Assembly: GCF_003054025.1 (NCBI RefSeq) | Contig: NZ_QBKG01000001.1 | Location: 578,143-642,142, forward strand | From: Capnocytophaga leadbetteri | Lineage (GTDB): Bacteria; Bacteroidota; Bacteroidia; Flavobacteriales; Flavobacteriaceae | DNA: 64,000 nt | Reading direction: 5' to 3' | Part shown: positions 9,935 through 20,700 of the stretch, one piece after another | How the letters are laid out: each line of letters begins with the position of its first letter | Numbering within the stretch: the stretch's first letter is position 1 | Notes under the pieces: model-generated | Databases searched by the model: none | Told to the model about the DNA's origin: nothing | Seen by the model: the letters and a program-made list of their open reading frames with translations, nothing else | Translations under genes and position numbers: made by a program

Positions 9935-12712
9935 ATGGATAAGTATTCTTTCTTGAATGCCGCAAGTACGGCGTATTTTGGTGATTTATATGACAAGTAT
10001 CTTGAGAATCCTGATGCTATAGAACCCAGTTGGCGTGCTTTTTTTCAGGGTTTTGACTTTGCTCAAGAACAATATGGTGCTCCCCTTCAAGAAGCGGTGC
10101 CAGTAATGGTGCAGCAAGTAGTAAGCAATGAGGCTAATAAACCGTCAGAAAAAATTGAAAAAGAGTTTAAAGTGCTGAACCTTATCAATGCTTATCGCAC
10201 TTATGGACATTTACTTACGCAAATAAACCCATTGGCAGCGCGTGAACCACAGTTGATAGACTTATCTATTGAGCGTTATGGGCTTAGTTCTGCAGATTTA
10301 GATATAGTGTTTGACAGTGCTAAAGAAATAGGGCTTTCTCCTACATCTTTGCGTCAGATAGTTAGTACTTTGCAACAGTTGTTCTGTCGTTCCGTAGGGG
10401 TAGAATATCAGTATATTCGAGAGGAAAGTGTACGTCAATGGATAGACAAACATCTTCAGAAAAATAACAATACAACTCCTTTTTCAAAAGAAGATAAAAT
10501 AAGGCTTTTGCGCAAACTGAATGAAGCTACGTCTTTTGAAAACTTCTTACATACTAAATATGTAGGACAAAAACGTTTTTCGTTAGAGGGGAATGATGCT
10601 TTGGTAGCTGGCTTAGATTTTATGGTAGAAGCAGCTGCCGAGAAAGGAGTGACACATTTGGTGCTCGGTATGGCACATAGAGGGCGTTTGAACGTTCTTG
10701 CTAATGTTTTTGGCAAAAATCCTCAGGATATTTTTTCAGAATTTGATGGCAAAGACTATGAAATGGACGATTGGTTTGATGGTGATGTGAAATATCACTT
10801 AGGCATCACAGCTGAACGTACTTCGCGATCAGGTAAAAAAATAGATATGAACCTCGTGCCTAACCCTTCGCACTTAGAGACTGTAGCTGCTGTAGTAGAA
10901 GGGATTACACGAGCAAAACAAGATAGATATTGTAAAGATAATCCGTTGAAAGCACTACCTATAGTTATTCACGGCGATGCGGCAGTGTGTGGACAAGGTA
11001 TTGTGTATGAAACAGTGCAGATGTGTGGCTTAAGAGGCTTCAAGACAGATGGTACTGTACATATAGTTGTGAATAATCAAGTAGGGTTTACTACTAATTA
11101 TACCGATTCGCGTTCGTCTATCTATGCTACTGATATAGCAAAAGTAAATGATAGCCCTGTGTTACACGTGAATGCAGATGACGCCGAAGCAGTACTTCAC
11201 GCATTCTTATTTGCTTTAGACTTTAGACAAGCTTTTGGTAAAGATGTTTTTATAGATTTGATAGGTTATCGCAAATACGGACATAATGAAGGAGATGAAC
11301 CTCGTTTCTCTCAACCTAAAATGTATAAACTTATTGGTAAACACGATAATCCTCGCAATATCTATGCTCAAAAATTGATAACAGAAGGGCTTATACAACA
11401 ATCATTGGTTACTGAAATGGAAAACGAGTACAAAGCACTACTCGATGCCCATTTAGAGACTTCAAGAAAAGAACCTTTAACGGTGATTAAACCGTTTATG
11501 CAAACAGAATGGCAAGGATTTAAAATAGCTTCTCCAGCTGAAATGCTTCAATCGGTAGATACTACTATCAACAAAGAGACGCTTACTAAAATAGCTGAAG
11601 TATTAACCGAAATGCCTGCTGATAAGAACTTTATTAGCAAGGTGAAGAAAGTTGTAGCAGATAGAAAAGAGGCATTCTTCCAAAATAATCATATCGATTG
11701 GGGAATGGCAGAGTTGTTAGCTTATGGTTCGTTATTGACAGAAGGTTATGAGGTGAGACTTACGGGTGAAGATGTACAACGAGGTACCTTCTCACATCGT
11801 CATGCGGTACTAAAGACCGAAGATACTGAAGAAGAAGTTTGCTTCTTGCAAGATTTAAAACATAAGAAATCAATGGCTAAGGGTGATTTTCATATCTATA
11901 ACTCGCTTCTTTCAGAATATGGGGTGCTGGGTTATGAATACGGATATGCTTTGGCATCACCATATACACTCACTATTTGGGAAGCACAGTTTGGTGACTT
12001 CTCAAACGGAGCACAGATTATGCTTGACCAATACATTTCTTGTGGAGAAGACAAATGGAAAGTGCAAGATGGCTTAGTGATGCTACTTCCTCACGGATAT
12101 GAGGGGCAAGGAGCAGAACACTCTTCAGCACGGGTAGAACGCTACCTACAGTTGTGTGCGGAAAACAATATGTATGTGGCTAACTGTACAACGCCAGCTA
12201 ACTTTTTCCACTTGTTGCGTCGTCAGATGAAGACTACTTTCCGCAAGCCGTTAGTGGTGTTTACTCCTAAGAGTTTGCTACGTCACCCTCAGGTGATTTC
12301 TTCTTTGGAAGACTTGGCAGAAGGACAATTCAGAGAAGTAATAGCTGACCCTATAGTAGATGCTAATAAGGTGAAACGAGTGGTATTCTGTTCAGGACGT
12401 TTTTACTACGATCTTTATGCAGAGCGCGAAAAGTTAGGGCGTGAAGATATAGCTTTGGTGCGTATAGAGCAATTGTTCCCTTTACCAGTAGAGCAACTCA
12501 AAGAAGTAGTAGCTAAATATGTTAATGCTACTGATTTTGTGTGGGCGCAAGAAGAACCTAAGAATATGGGGGCTTATGGCTATATGTTAATGAACTTTGA
12601 TTTGGTGAAATGGCGTTATGTTGGTACACCAGCCTATGCAGCTCCTGCTTCTGGTAGCCATACTCGCGATCGCAAACGCCATAATGAAGTAATAGCCAAA
12701 GTGTTTGAATAG
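9935..12712 (+). CDS. sucA: 2-oxoglutarate dehydrogenase E1 component
   Basis: The E1 subunit decarboxylates 2-oxoglutarate with thiamine diphosphate and passes the succinyl group to the lipoyl arm of E2; it is a cytoplasmic TCA-cycle enzyme. The 925-residue length is normal for the family. The N-terminus carries the characteristic E1 segment (SFLNAASTAYFGDLYDKYL, then PSWRAFFQGF). AHRGRLNVL lies near residue 245, NPSHLE further on, and the ThDP/metal segment HGDAAVCGQG near residue 345. The C-terminal half has the transketolase-like GYEYGYAL and HGYEGQGAEHSSAR segments. The ATG at 9935 fits the promoter, with a leader of about 30 nt. The E2 gene sucB lies downstream, with an unrelated small secreted-protein gene in between. 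No E3 (lpd) gene is in the window. The gene sits inside the 20-kb period of the giant repeat. Confidence 0.97.
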   Translation: MDKYSFLNAASTAYFGDLYDKYLENPDAIEPSWRAFFQGFDFAQEQYGAPLQEAVPVMVQQVVSNEANKPSEKIEKEFKVLNLINAYRTYGHLLTQINPLAAREPQLIDLSIERYGLSSADLDIVFDSAKEIGLSPTSLRQIVSTLQQLFCRSVGVEYQYIREESVRQWIDKHLQKNNNTTPFSKEDKIRLLRKLNEATSFENFLHTKYVGQKRFSLEGNDALVAGLDFMVEAAAEKGVTHLVLGMAHRGRLNVLANVFGKNPQDIFSEFDGKDYEMDDWFDGDVKYHLGITAERTSRSGKKIDMNLVPNPSHLETVAAVVEGITRAKQDRYCKDNPLKALPIVIHGDAAVCGQGIVYETVQMCGLRGFKTDGTVHIVVNNQVGFTTNYTDSRSSIYATDIAKVNDSPVLHVNADDAEAVLHAFLFALDFRQAFGKDVFIDLIGYRKYGHNEGDEPRFSQPKMYKLIGKHDNPRNIYAQKLITEGLIQQSLVTEMENEYKALLDAHLETSRKEPLTVIKPFMQTEWQGFKIASPAEMLQSVDTTINKETLTKIAEVLTEMPADKNFISKVKKVVADRKEAFFQNNHIDWGMAELLAYGSLLTEGYEVRLTGEDVQRGTFSHRHAVLKTEDTEEEVCFLQDLKHKKSMAKGDFHIYNSLLSEYGVLGYEYGYALASPYTLTIWEAQFGDFSNGAQIMLDQYISCGEDKWKVQDGLVMLLPHGYEGQGAEHSSARVERYLQLCAENNMYVANCTTPANFFHLLRRQMKTTFRKPLVVFTPKSLLRHPQVISSLEDLAEGQFREVIADPIVDANKVKRVVFCSGRFYYDLYAEREKLGREDIALVRIEQLFPLPVEQLKEVVAKYVNATDFVWAQEEPKNMGAYGYMLMNFDLVKWRYVGTPAYAAPASGSHTRDRKRHNEVIAKVFE

Positions 12713-12729
12713 TTTAAATTTTTAATAAT

Positions 12730-13251
12730 ATGAAAAAGATTATTACATTAGTACTGCTAATGGCTACTTATATAGTTTCAGCGCAGCAAATGCCAAGTAT
12801 TAAGTGTGCTCCAGCCCGAAATGCCCAACAACCTTTGTGGGTAGTAAATGACGTAGTGCTTACCGATGAAAAAGTGAGTAGTATAGTTCAAAAATCTCTT
12901 AAGTCAGATGATATTGAGAGTATGAATGTACTAAAAGGTGCAAGTGCCGTGGCTATATATGGTAATAAAGCCCAGGGAGGTGCTATTGTTGTCACTCTAA
13001 AAAAGAATAATGATACTAGTAGCAACGATAAAGCTGTAGGATCATTATCGGTGACGGGAGTACCTTCTAATACTGACCTTTTGGTGATAGTAGATGGCAA
13101 AGAAATGTATGCTACTGAAGCAACAAACTTTATGAGTAATATATCCCCTGAAAAGATTGATAGCATCACGGTGCTGAAAGACCCTATAGTTCTTACTAAA
13201 TATGGTGATAAAGGTAGGAATGGGGTACTTATTGTTACATTAAAGAAATAA
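12730..13251 (+). CDS. Small secreted protein with two TonB-plug-like units
   Basis: This 173-residue protein has a signal peptide (MKKIITLVLLMATYIVSAQ) and is predicted to be exported. After it come two related units, about residues 22-92 and 103-173. Each ends in a motif like the plug of SusC/TonB-dependent receptors: ESMNVLKGASAVAIYG followed by GGAIVVTLKK in the first, and DSITVLKDPIVLTKYG followed by NGVLIVTLKK in the second. There is no beta-barrel, so it is not a receptor. It starts 17 nt after sucA and ends 40 nt before sucB, with no separate promoter seen, so it is probably cotranscribed with them. The function is unknown. A periplasmic or outer-membrane protein inside a cytoplasmic TCA operon is odd, and the internal duplication is visible in the sequence. 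Confidence 0.85.
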   Translation: MKKIITLVLLMATYIVSAQQMPSIKCAPARNAQQPLWVVNDVVLTDEKVSSIVQKSLKSDDIESMNVLKGASAVAIYGNKAQGGAIVVTLKKNNDTSSNDKAVGSLSVTGVPSNTDLLVIVDGKEMYATEATNFMSNISPEKIDSITVLKDPIVLTKYGDKGRNGVLIVTLKK

Positions 13252-13291
13252 TGACTAATTACTGTTTTTTTATAACTAAAACTAAAATACT

Positions 13292-14518
13292 ATGTTAGAA
13301 ATGAAAGTTCCCTCACCAGGTGAGTCAATAACTGAAGTAGAAATAGCCCGTTGGTTGGTAAAGACGGGAGATTATGTAGAAAAAGATCAAGCTATAGCTG
13401 AAGTAGATTCGGATAAGGCTACTCTTGAACTTCCAGCAGAAGCAGCGGGCGTTATTACCCTACAAGCTGAAGAGGGCGAAGCTGTGAAAGTAGGACAAGT
13501 GGTTTGTTTGATAGATACTGCAGCTCCTAAACCGGCAGGAGGTCAGACATCAGAAGTTAAAGTAGAGACACCTAAACAAGAAGTTTCAAAACCAGCTCCA
13601 GCACCAGTGCCAACAGCTTCTCCAGCAGCTCCTTCATATGTTGCACAGGCTCCGAGTCCTGCTGCACGCAAAATATTAGCAGAGCGTGAGATACCAGCGG
13701 CCGCTGTAAGTGGTACAGGTAAAGGAGGTCGCATTACTAAAGATGATGCTCTAAAGGCTTCAAAACCTTCAATGGGAACACCTACAGGAGGTGTTCGTAC
13801 CGAGGTGCGTGCTAAGATGAGTATGCTACGCCGCAAAGTAGCTGAACGCCTTGTAAGCGCTAAGAATGAAACTGCTATGCTTACCACTTTTAACGAAGTG
13901 GATATGACAGCTATTTACGACCTTAGAGCACAATATAAAGATGCTTTTAAAGAGCGTCATAATGTAGGGCTTGGTTTTATGTCTTTCTTTACATTGGCAG
14001 TGGTGCGTGCTCTTAAGCTCTTCCCTGATGTGAATTCAATGATAGACGGGCAAGACAAAGTGACTTATCAGTATTACGATATATCTATTGCTGTATCAGG
14101 GCCTAAAGGGTTGATGGTACCTGTAATAAGAAATGCTGAAAACCTTTCGTTTAGGGGGGTAGAGGCTGAAGTGAAACGCTTAGCTACTCGTGCTCGTGAC
14201 GGACAGATAACTGTAGACGAGATGACAGGAGGTACCTTTACCATTACTAACGGAGGTGTGTTTGGTTCGATGCTTTCAACCCCTATAATTAATCCTCCTC
14301 AATCAGGGATATTGGGAATGCATAACATAGTAGATCGTCCTATTGTAAGAAACGGACAAATAGTGATAGCACCGGTGATGTATGTAGCACTTTCATACGA
14401 CCACCGTATTATAGATGGACGTGAGTCAGTAGGATTTTTAGTAGCAGTAAAAGAAGCTCTTGAAAATCCGGTAGAATTATTGATGAATGGCGATGTAAAA
14501 GGAGCTTTAGAATTGTAG
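13292..14518 (+). CDS. sucB: 2-oxoglutarate dehydrogenase E2, dihydrolipoyl succinyltransferase
   Basis: E2 is the core of the 2-oxoglutarate dehydrogenase complex and transfers succinyl from lipoamide to CoA. The 408 residues show the standard order. An N-terminal lipoyl domain carries the lipoylated lysine in [12 protein letters not shown] (Lys42). An Ala/Pro-rich linker (about residues 77-117) leads to a peripheral-subunit binding domain ([10 protein letters not shown] through [12 protein letters not shown]). The catalytic acyltransferase domain contains [11 protein letters not shown] near residue 370, with the HxxxDG active site. The protein pairs with sucA upstream. A terminator at 14539-14573 closes the transcript. 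Confidence 0.97.
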   Translation: MLEMKVPSPGESITEVEIARWLVKTGDYVEKDQAIAEVDSDKATLELPAEAAGVITLQAEEGEAVKVGQVVCLIDTAAPKPAGGQTSEVKVETPKQEVSKPAPAPVPTASPAAPSYVAQAPSPAARKILAEREIPAAAVSGTGKGGRITKDDALKASKPSMGTPTGGVRTEVRAKMSMLRRKVAERLVSAKNETAMLTTFNEVDMTAIYDLRAQYKDAFKERHNVGLGFMSFFTLAVVRALKLFPDVNSMIDGQDKVTYQYYDISIAVSGPKGLMVPVIRNAENLSFRGVEAEVKRLATRARDGQITVDEMTGGTFTITNGGVFGSMLSTPIINPPQSGILGMHNIVDRPIVRNGQIVIAPVMYVALSYDHRIIDGRESVGFLVAVKEALENPVELLMNGDVKGALEL

Positions 14519-14538
14519 ATTGAATTTTGAATTATTAG

Positions 14539-14573
14539 AAAAAAGCGGTGTTTGTGAAAAACATCGCTTTTTT
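14539..14573 (+). terminator. Rho-independent terminator after sucB
   Basis: A 15-bp stem with one G-T wobble pairs 14539-14553 (AAAAAAGCGGTGTTT) with 14559-14573 (AAACATCGCTTTTTT). The right arm ends in six T residues. Confidence 0.85.
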
Positions 14574-14645
14574 ATGTATAATAGTATGAAGTGTTAAAAT
14601 GATGTTAATTGCAATAAAAAATAAGGAGCTTAAAAATAAAAAATG

Positions 14646-14653
14646 TACCTTTG
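14646..14653 (+). promoter_or_regulatory. Probable -7 element of giant gene 2
   Basis: TACCTTTG fits the Bacteroidetes TAnnTTTG box and lies ~80 nt upstream of the start codon. No good TTG is seen at the usual distance, so the -33 element is weak or the promoter is regulated. The 14519-14734 interval otherwise holds only the sucB terminator and AT-rich leader. Confidence 0.55.
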
Positions 14654-14734
14654 CAGTTGAGACGGAAAGTATAACTATTAGCCAACCACTCATCTATTGT
14701 TTAAATATTTATCTAATTTATAGTATCTTATAGT

Positions 14735-17700
14735 ATGAAACGAATAATACTATTACAATGTTTCTTTTTAGCAGCTATATGGGTTGCTACAGCACAAACA
14801 CAAACTACTTTTAACGAGCGTTATAAAGCCACTGTCAAAGGAGATATGATAGTGGTAGGGAATACTGTAATTGGTACTACCAAAACAGGTGATAATAATA
14901 ATCGAAATCTCAATAATAATGATGTAAAACAAGTTTTTGTAGATATAGATAATGATCTAACTACTTTTAATTCAAGTTCAGCAGAGGTAAAAGATCCTAA
15001 TCCTACTAGTGCTTGTCCTCGTAAAGTAAAAAAAGCTTATCTTTATTGGGCTTCTTTTCCTCTTTCTGAAAGAAATGATTGGCTCACTACCAAAGTAGAT
15101 AAGTCAAAGGTCAATAAAGTAAAGTTTAAGATTGATAATGGAGCCTATCAAGAAATTATAGGAGATGAAGTTTACAGTAACAAATCAACTATTTTTATAT
15201 ATAGAGCTGATATTACTGACAAACTCAATAAGGTTGCAGGTACCTATACTGTAGCCGATCTACAAGCAGGACAAGGACGTGGTTGGGGACTAACAGCAGG
15301 TTGGACTCTTTTTATTGTTTATGAAGATACCTCTGAACCAGCACGCAATATTACCTTATTTGATGGCTATACAGAGGTAGACGCAGCACATCCTCGTACA
15401 GTAAAAGTATCAGGATTTAAAACAGTGCCTGCTCCACTACCTGTAAATGCTAAAATTGCTTTTGCAGCAGTAGAAGGTGATGCTACGGGAACGGGTGACC
15501 AATTAAAGATAACTACTAATAAAATATCAAATGAAGTTCTTTATGCACCAGATCGTCCTTATAATAACTTCTTTAATAGTACCATTACTGATGAAAATGG
15601 TATAAACTACAATCGTAAACCAAAATCTAATAATATGCTTGGTTTCGATATAGGTGTGTTTAAATTAGAGAATGCTAATAAACGTATTTTAGGCAATGAT
15701 ACTACTGAAGCAAGTTTACACCTTACAAGTGCAGGTGATTACTATGTGCCCTTTATGTTTGCTTTTAATGTAGAGGTTATTGAGCCTACAGTACTGATGA
15801 GTAAACGGGTGTTTAATTCAGCTAACCAAGATGTTACAGGTAAAAATACTATTGCTTTGGGTGAGACTTTACGTTATGAAATAAAATTTCAAAACCAAGG
15901 AAATGATAATGCTAAAGACTTAGAGATTACTGATATAATTACCGATAACTTAGACTCCTCAATTACTAATATAACGACTTCTGACAATAAGATTACTACT
16001 AATTATAATCCTGCTAATCGTAAACTGATAATAAGTGTACCTGATGAGTTAGTGAAGAAAAATGGTAAGGAATATACGGTTTCTTTTAATGTAAAAGTAA
16101 CCAATAAATGTAACCAATGGAAAAATCCGTGTGCTAATGAGATAAAGAATATAGCCTATGCCACTTATAAAGGTGAGTTAAATAATACTACTACTTTTAC
16201 TCCAAAAAGTTCGAGTACGCTCTTTACAGCTTGTGGCTTAGGAGTAGAAGGCCCTTCTAATTTTATCGTAAATGCCAATTTTAGTAACTGTACCTTTAAG
16301 AATGATCCTGTCGTACTATGCCAACCCTCATTGGTGCTTACAGCAACAGCAGGTTTTACCTCTTATACGTGGTCAAAAGTAGGCGATGCCTCTTTTAGCC
16401 ATACGGGGGCTGCTATAACTGTTACAGAAGCAGGTACTTATAAGGTTGCTAAATCAAAAACAGGCTGTGCAACTATGTATGAAGAGTTTGAAGTAAACCC
16501 TAATGATAAAGAAGCAGCACACCCTATAGAAAAGAAAATAATAGACAAAGAAATTTCAGGAGAGATATATGTATGTTCTTCTGATGGTAAGAAGTACCCA
16601 CAAGTATATCTTTGTGGTAAAGATGCTTCTCTTAATATAAAATTAGCAGTAGCTAATGCTGAAAGTTATGTATGGGAAAAGATGGCTGCTACTTGTGCAG
16701 GAAAATCACTTGACTGTCCTGCAAGTCGCCCTTCTCAAGCTAGTTGTTGGTCAGCATTTGGTACAGGGGCTGAAAAACAGATAACAGCAGCAGGTGATTA
16801 CAGACTAACAATTACTTATGCTGGAGGCTGTGTTGTTACCTATTATTTTAGACTTACTAAAGATGATACAGAGCTAAAAGCTACCGTTAAAAACGAAATA
16901 TGCAATACTAAAGGAAGTATTACTATAGATGCTTTGGGGGCAGGTTTCAAATATGCGCTCAAGCAGAACAACATCATTGTTAAATCTTGGCAAACTAGTC
17001 CAGTGTTTAGTGGTCTGAGTGCAGGTATTTATAAAGTATTAGCTACCAATCCAAGTGCTAATACTACAAGTGTAGTAACTTGTATATACGAAATAGAAAA
17101 GACAGTACTACAGAAAACACCTAAGTTAAAGCTGACAGTTACTAATCCGCTTTGTAAAGGAGGTAATGGTAGCTTGCAAGTGCAGCTTTCTGATGCGCCT
17201 TATTATCCTTATACTTATAAGGTATATAAAGATAATATTTCAGGAGCTTTGGTAGAACAAAAAGTGATTACCTCGGCTACTGATGCCGCCGCAGCTGGTT
17301 TTATAAAAGCATTACCTGCTGGTATTTATGTAGTAGTAGTCGAAAACAATGATGGTTGTACTATACGTGCTACAGATAAGATAATAGAGCCTACCTTATT
17401 GAAATTAGATGTAGCTCCTCATGATATTATGTGTAATGAAGGTACTATAAATGTATCAGCACAAGGCGGTACAAAAGATAGTAATGGTTATACTTTCGAA
17501 CTTTACAAAGCAACTACTTTCATAGCACGAGCATCTTCACAAGCTTCGCATACTTTTACAATAACAGATAAAGGAGTTTATACTGTAAAAGTGATAGATG
17601 CTAATAACTGCGAGACTACAAAAACAATAACTATACAAGAACTTCCAGCACCTACTATAGGTGCTATTACGCCTCAGCTATACGATTGTGGTGCTAAAGT

Positions 17701-20700
17701 GAAAATAGTGTTCCCTGAACCGCAAAGTACTGTTAGTTATACTTATGAGTATAGTCTGACAAGTGCTAAACAGACATCTCGAGAGTTTTTAAATCTCACA
17801 CCAGGCCAATCAGTTACTCCTCGTCTTTATTACACTTATGGAGGCAAAACCTGTCAAATAGATTTACCTGCAGTTCAACTTCCTAATGCTGCTAATGGTA
17901 ACCTTATCGCTTCAGCAGGGGTGGCTCAATTAGTAGGTTGTGGTACAGGTGCAAACGCAGGAAAGGCTTTAGTGCACTTTACTAATGTGCAAGGAGGAGT
18001 AGGTACTATTACCTATAACTTTGGCGATGGGGTTTGGACGGAAACTTCATCTAAATGGTTAGCACCAGGCACTTATAATCTATCAGTAAAAGATGGTATA
18101 GGTTGTGCGCGTACGAATCTGAAAGTAGAGGTAAAAGACAAACCTAAAGCACCTGTATTTAGTAATACATCTATAACCTATACTTGCGATGGTAAAGGAT
18201 CTGTAACTATTAAGAATGATAAACCAAGTTATACCTATAAATATCAGTTAGACGGTGGGGCTGAAACTACTACAGCACAATTCTCTAACTTATCACCAGG
18301 TATTCATACTATTACTATTAAGTATGACGACCCATTAGCTACGCAGCCGGGAATACTATTAAAAGAAGACTTTGGTAAAGGGAATCCTTATACAACTCCA
18401 CCACCAGGTATGACCCCTGCTTATACACTGATAGACCCTAGAACTCAATACTTGAATTGGAATACCTATTTTGTAGCAGGTAAGAAAGATCTTGGAGGTA
18501 CTACTAAAATTTGGTGGGACGGCTCCGCTCATTTTCCTAATGACCATACCAACCCATCTGACAATAGCTCGCGCTATTTAGCAGTAGACTTTGGTCCTCT
18601 TATAGAACAAGGAGCCATTTTCTATGAAAAAGATGTAATAGATGTGCTACCCAATCAACCTATTGAGTTTGAAATGTTTGGATTCAACTTGGTGAGTTCT
18701 TATAGCGGAGCGGGATGTGTAAATCCTGTGATGATAATGGAGATTGTAGCCCTTGATGATGCAGGTAATATAGTACAAGAGGGAGGTACAGACAAAATAT
18801 TAGGACGTATAGAATCGCAAGAAATACCTCAGAATGGCAATAATATGAACGCTTGGTTCCGTTTTGCTTCTGATGGTACAGGGGTTAATGCAGGGGTAAG
18901 TCCTGTAGCTAAAGTAAATCCTGGTACTTACAAGCGTTTAAAGATAAGAATACGCACTAAATGGAATACCTCGGCTTGCAATGACTTTGCTTTTGATGAT
19001 GTAACAGTCTATCAGGTACCAGAGTCTTGTGGTTTTACAGCTACTCATACTATAAAAATAGAAGATGGCAAAGGTTTTGCAGTAGATACCTCTACTGAAC
19101 AAATTACTTCTGCTAAGTGTAATGGAGAATTAGGACAATACAAAGTAAAACTAAAAAATATGCCTAATGGGCAGTACTATTATGCAGTAAGTGGTTATAA
19201 TAATTTCAATTTCAACGCTTCTACTCCTAACAATGATACATTTGTATGGAATGGTTATGCGGGTAATTATACCGTAAAATTCCGTGGGGAGCTGAACAAT
19301 TCTAATTGTGAATTTACACGAACCTTTACCATTACACAGCCAGCAGTTCTTACGCTTAGTTTAGATGCGAGTAAGTCAGATACATATTTAGCTTGCAATC
19401 CAGCTATAGCACGCGTAACGATGACTGCTACAGGGGGTACACTACCTTATAGTTATGCACTTTACAAGGGTACAGTTACTATTACTGCAGCACAAACCAG
19501 TCCTCAGTTTACTCTTACTCAAACAGGTACTTATAGGGTTATAGTAACAGATGCTAATGGTTGTCAGCAAAATAATAATTTCACTATTATTAATGCTCCA
19601 GTCCTTACTCTTACAGGCACTACTGATATAACTAATAATAACTATTGTATGAGCAGTGCTACGGCAGGTAAGGTGCAGGTGAAAGTAACAGACGCACAAA
19701 ATATAGGTACCTCGCCTTATACATTCTTCCACAACGGTACGAGAGTAGCGATCCAGACAGCAGCTGCTTATACGTATACCAACCTACAAGTAGGAGTTCA
19801 CACCTTTACAGTGATAGACAAATACGGTTGTGTGGCAAGCTATACTACTGAGATAAAACGAATGATAACAGCTGATGGATCCTCAGGAGTAGCGGTAGTG
19901 GCTAAGGACATTACTTGCCATAGTGGTAATGCAGCACGTGGAGAGTTGAACTTCAAGGTAAAAGACGGCTATGCACCTTACACTTATATAGTGAAGAATG
20001 CGGCTAATACTACGGTACAAGGAGCGCAAGCAGTACCAGCGAATAAGATAGCAACTTACTTAACAGCAACCCCAGGGGCGTATACCATAGAGGTAACCGA
20101 CAGCAAGGGCTGTAAGGTGAGCGGAACAGCAACGCTTACGGCAGCAGTAAGACCTACAGCGGTAGTAAGTACTACGGCAGTAGTGTGCTATGGAGCTAAT
20201 GATGGGACTATTTCATTGACTATTAGTGGAGGGACAGCTCCTTATAAGATAAGTATAGACGGTGGTACTCAGCAGAATGTAACGGGCAATCAACACCGTT
20301 TTACAGGAGTAACCGGAGGTAATCATACCGTTAGGATAACCGATGCTCGCGAATGCTACAACGATATAACAGTAACAGTAGCAGCTCCAGCAGCACCGTT
20401 AAGAGGTTTTGCGGTAGTATCAAAGCTTATAGGTTGTGGAGATAATGATGGAGATCCTGCTCATAAGAACAAGGCTAAAGTAGCTTTTACGAATGTGACG
20501 GGTGGTTATGGAACCTCTTCAGATTATCGTTATAAATTTGATAGTAACTTTGATATATATCCAGACGGCTGGTTGCCAGCGGGTACACATACGGTTACAG
20601 TAAGAGATAAGGCAGGCTGCGAATTAGATATATCGGTAACTGTACCTAAGCGTATAGACCCACCTACAGGTACGACATATACTATTACCTCTTACGATTG

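Noticed and set aside
9770..20241. Composite transposon or integrated element carrying sucAB
   Set aside because: No transposase, integrase, terminal inverted repeats or target duplication is visible. The 20-kb period is explained by the shared adhesin 3' part alone.
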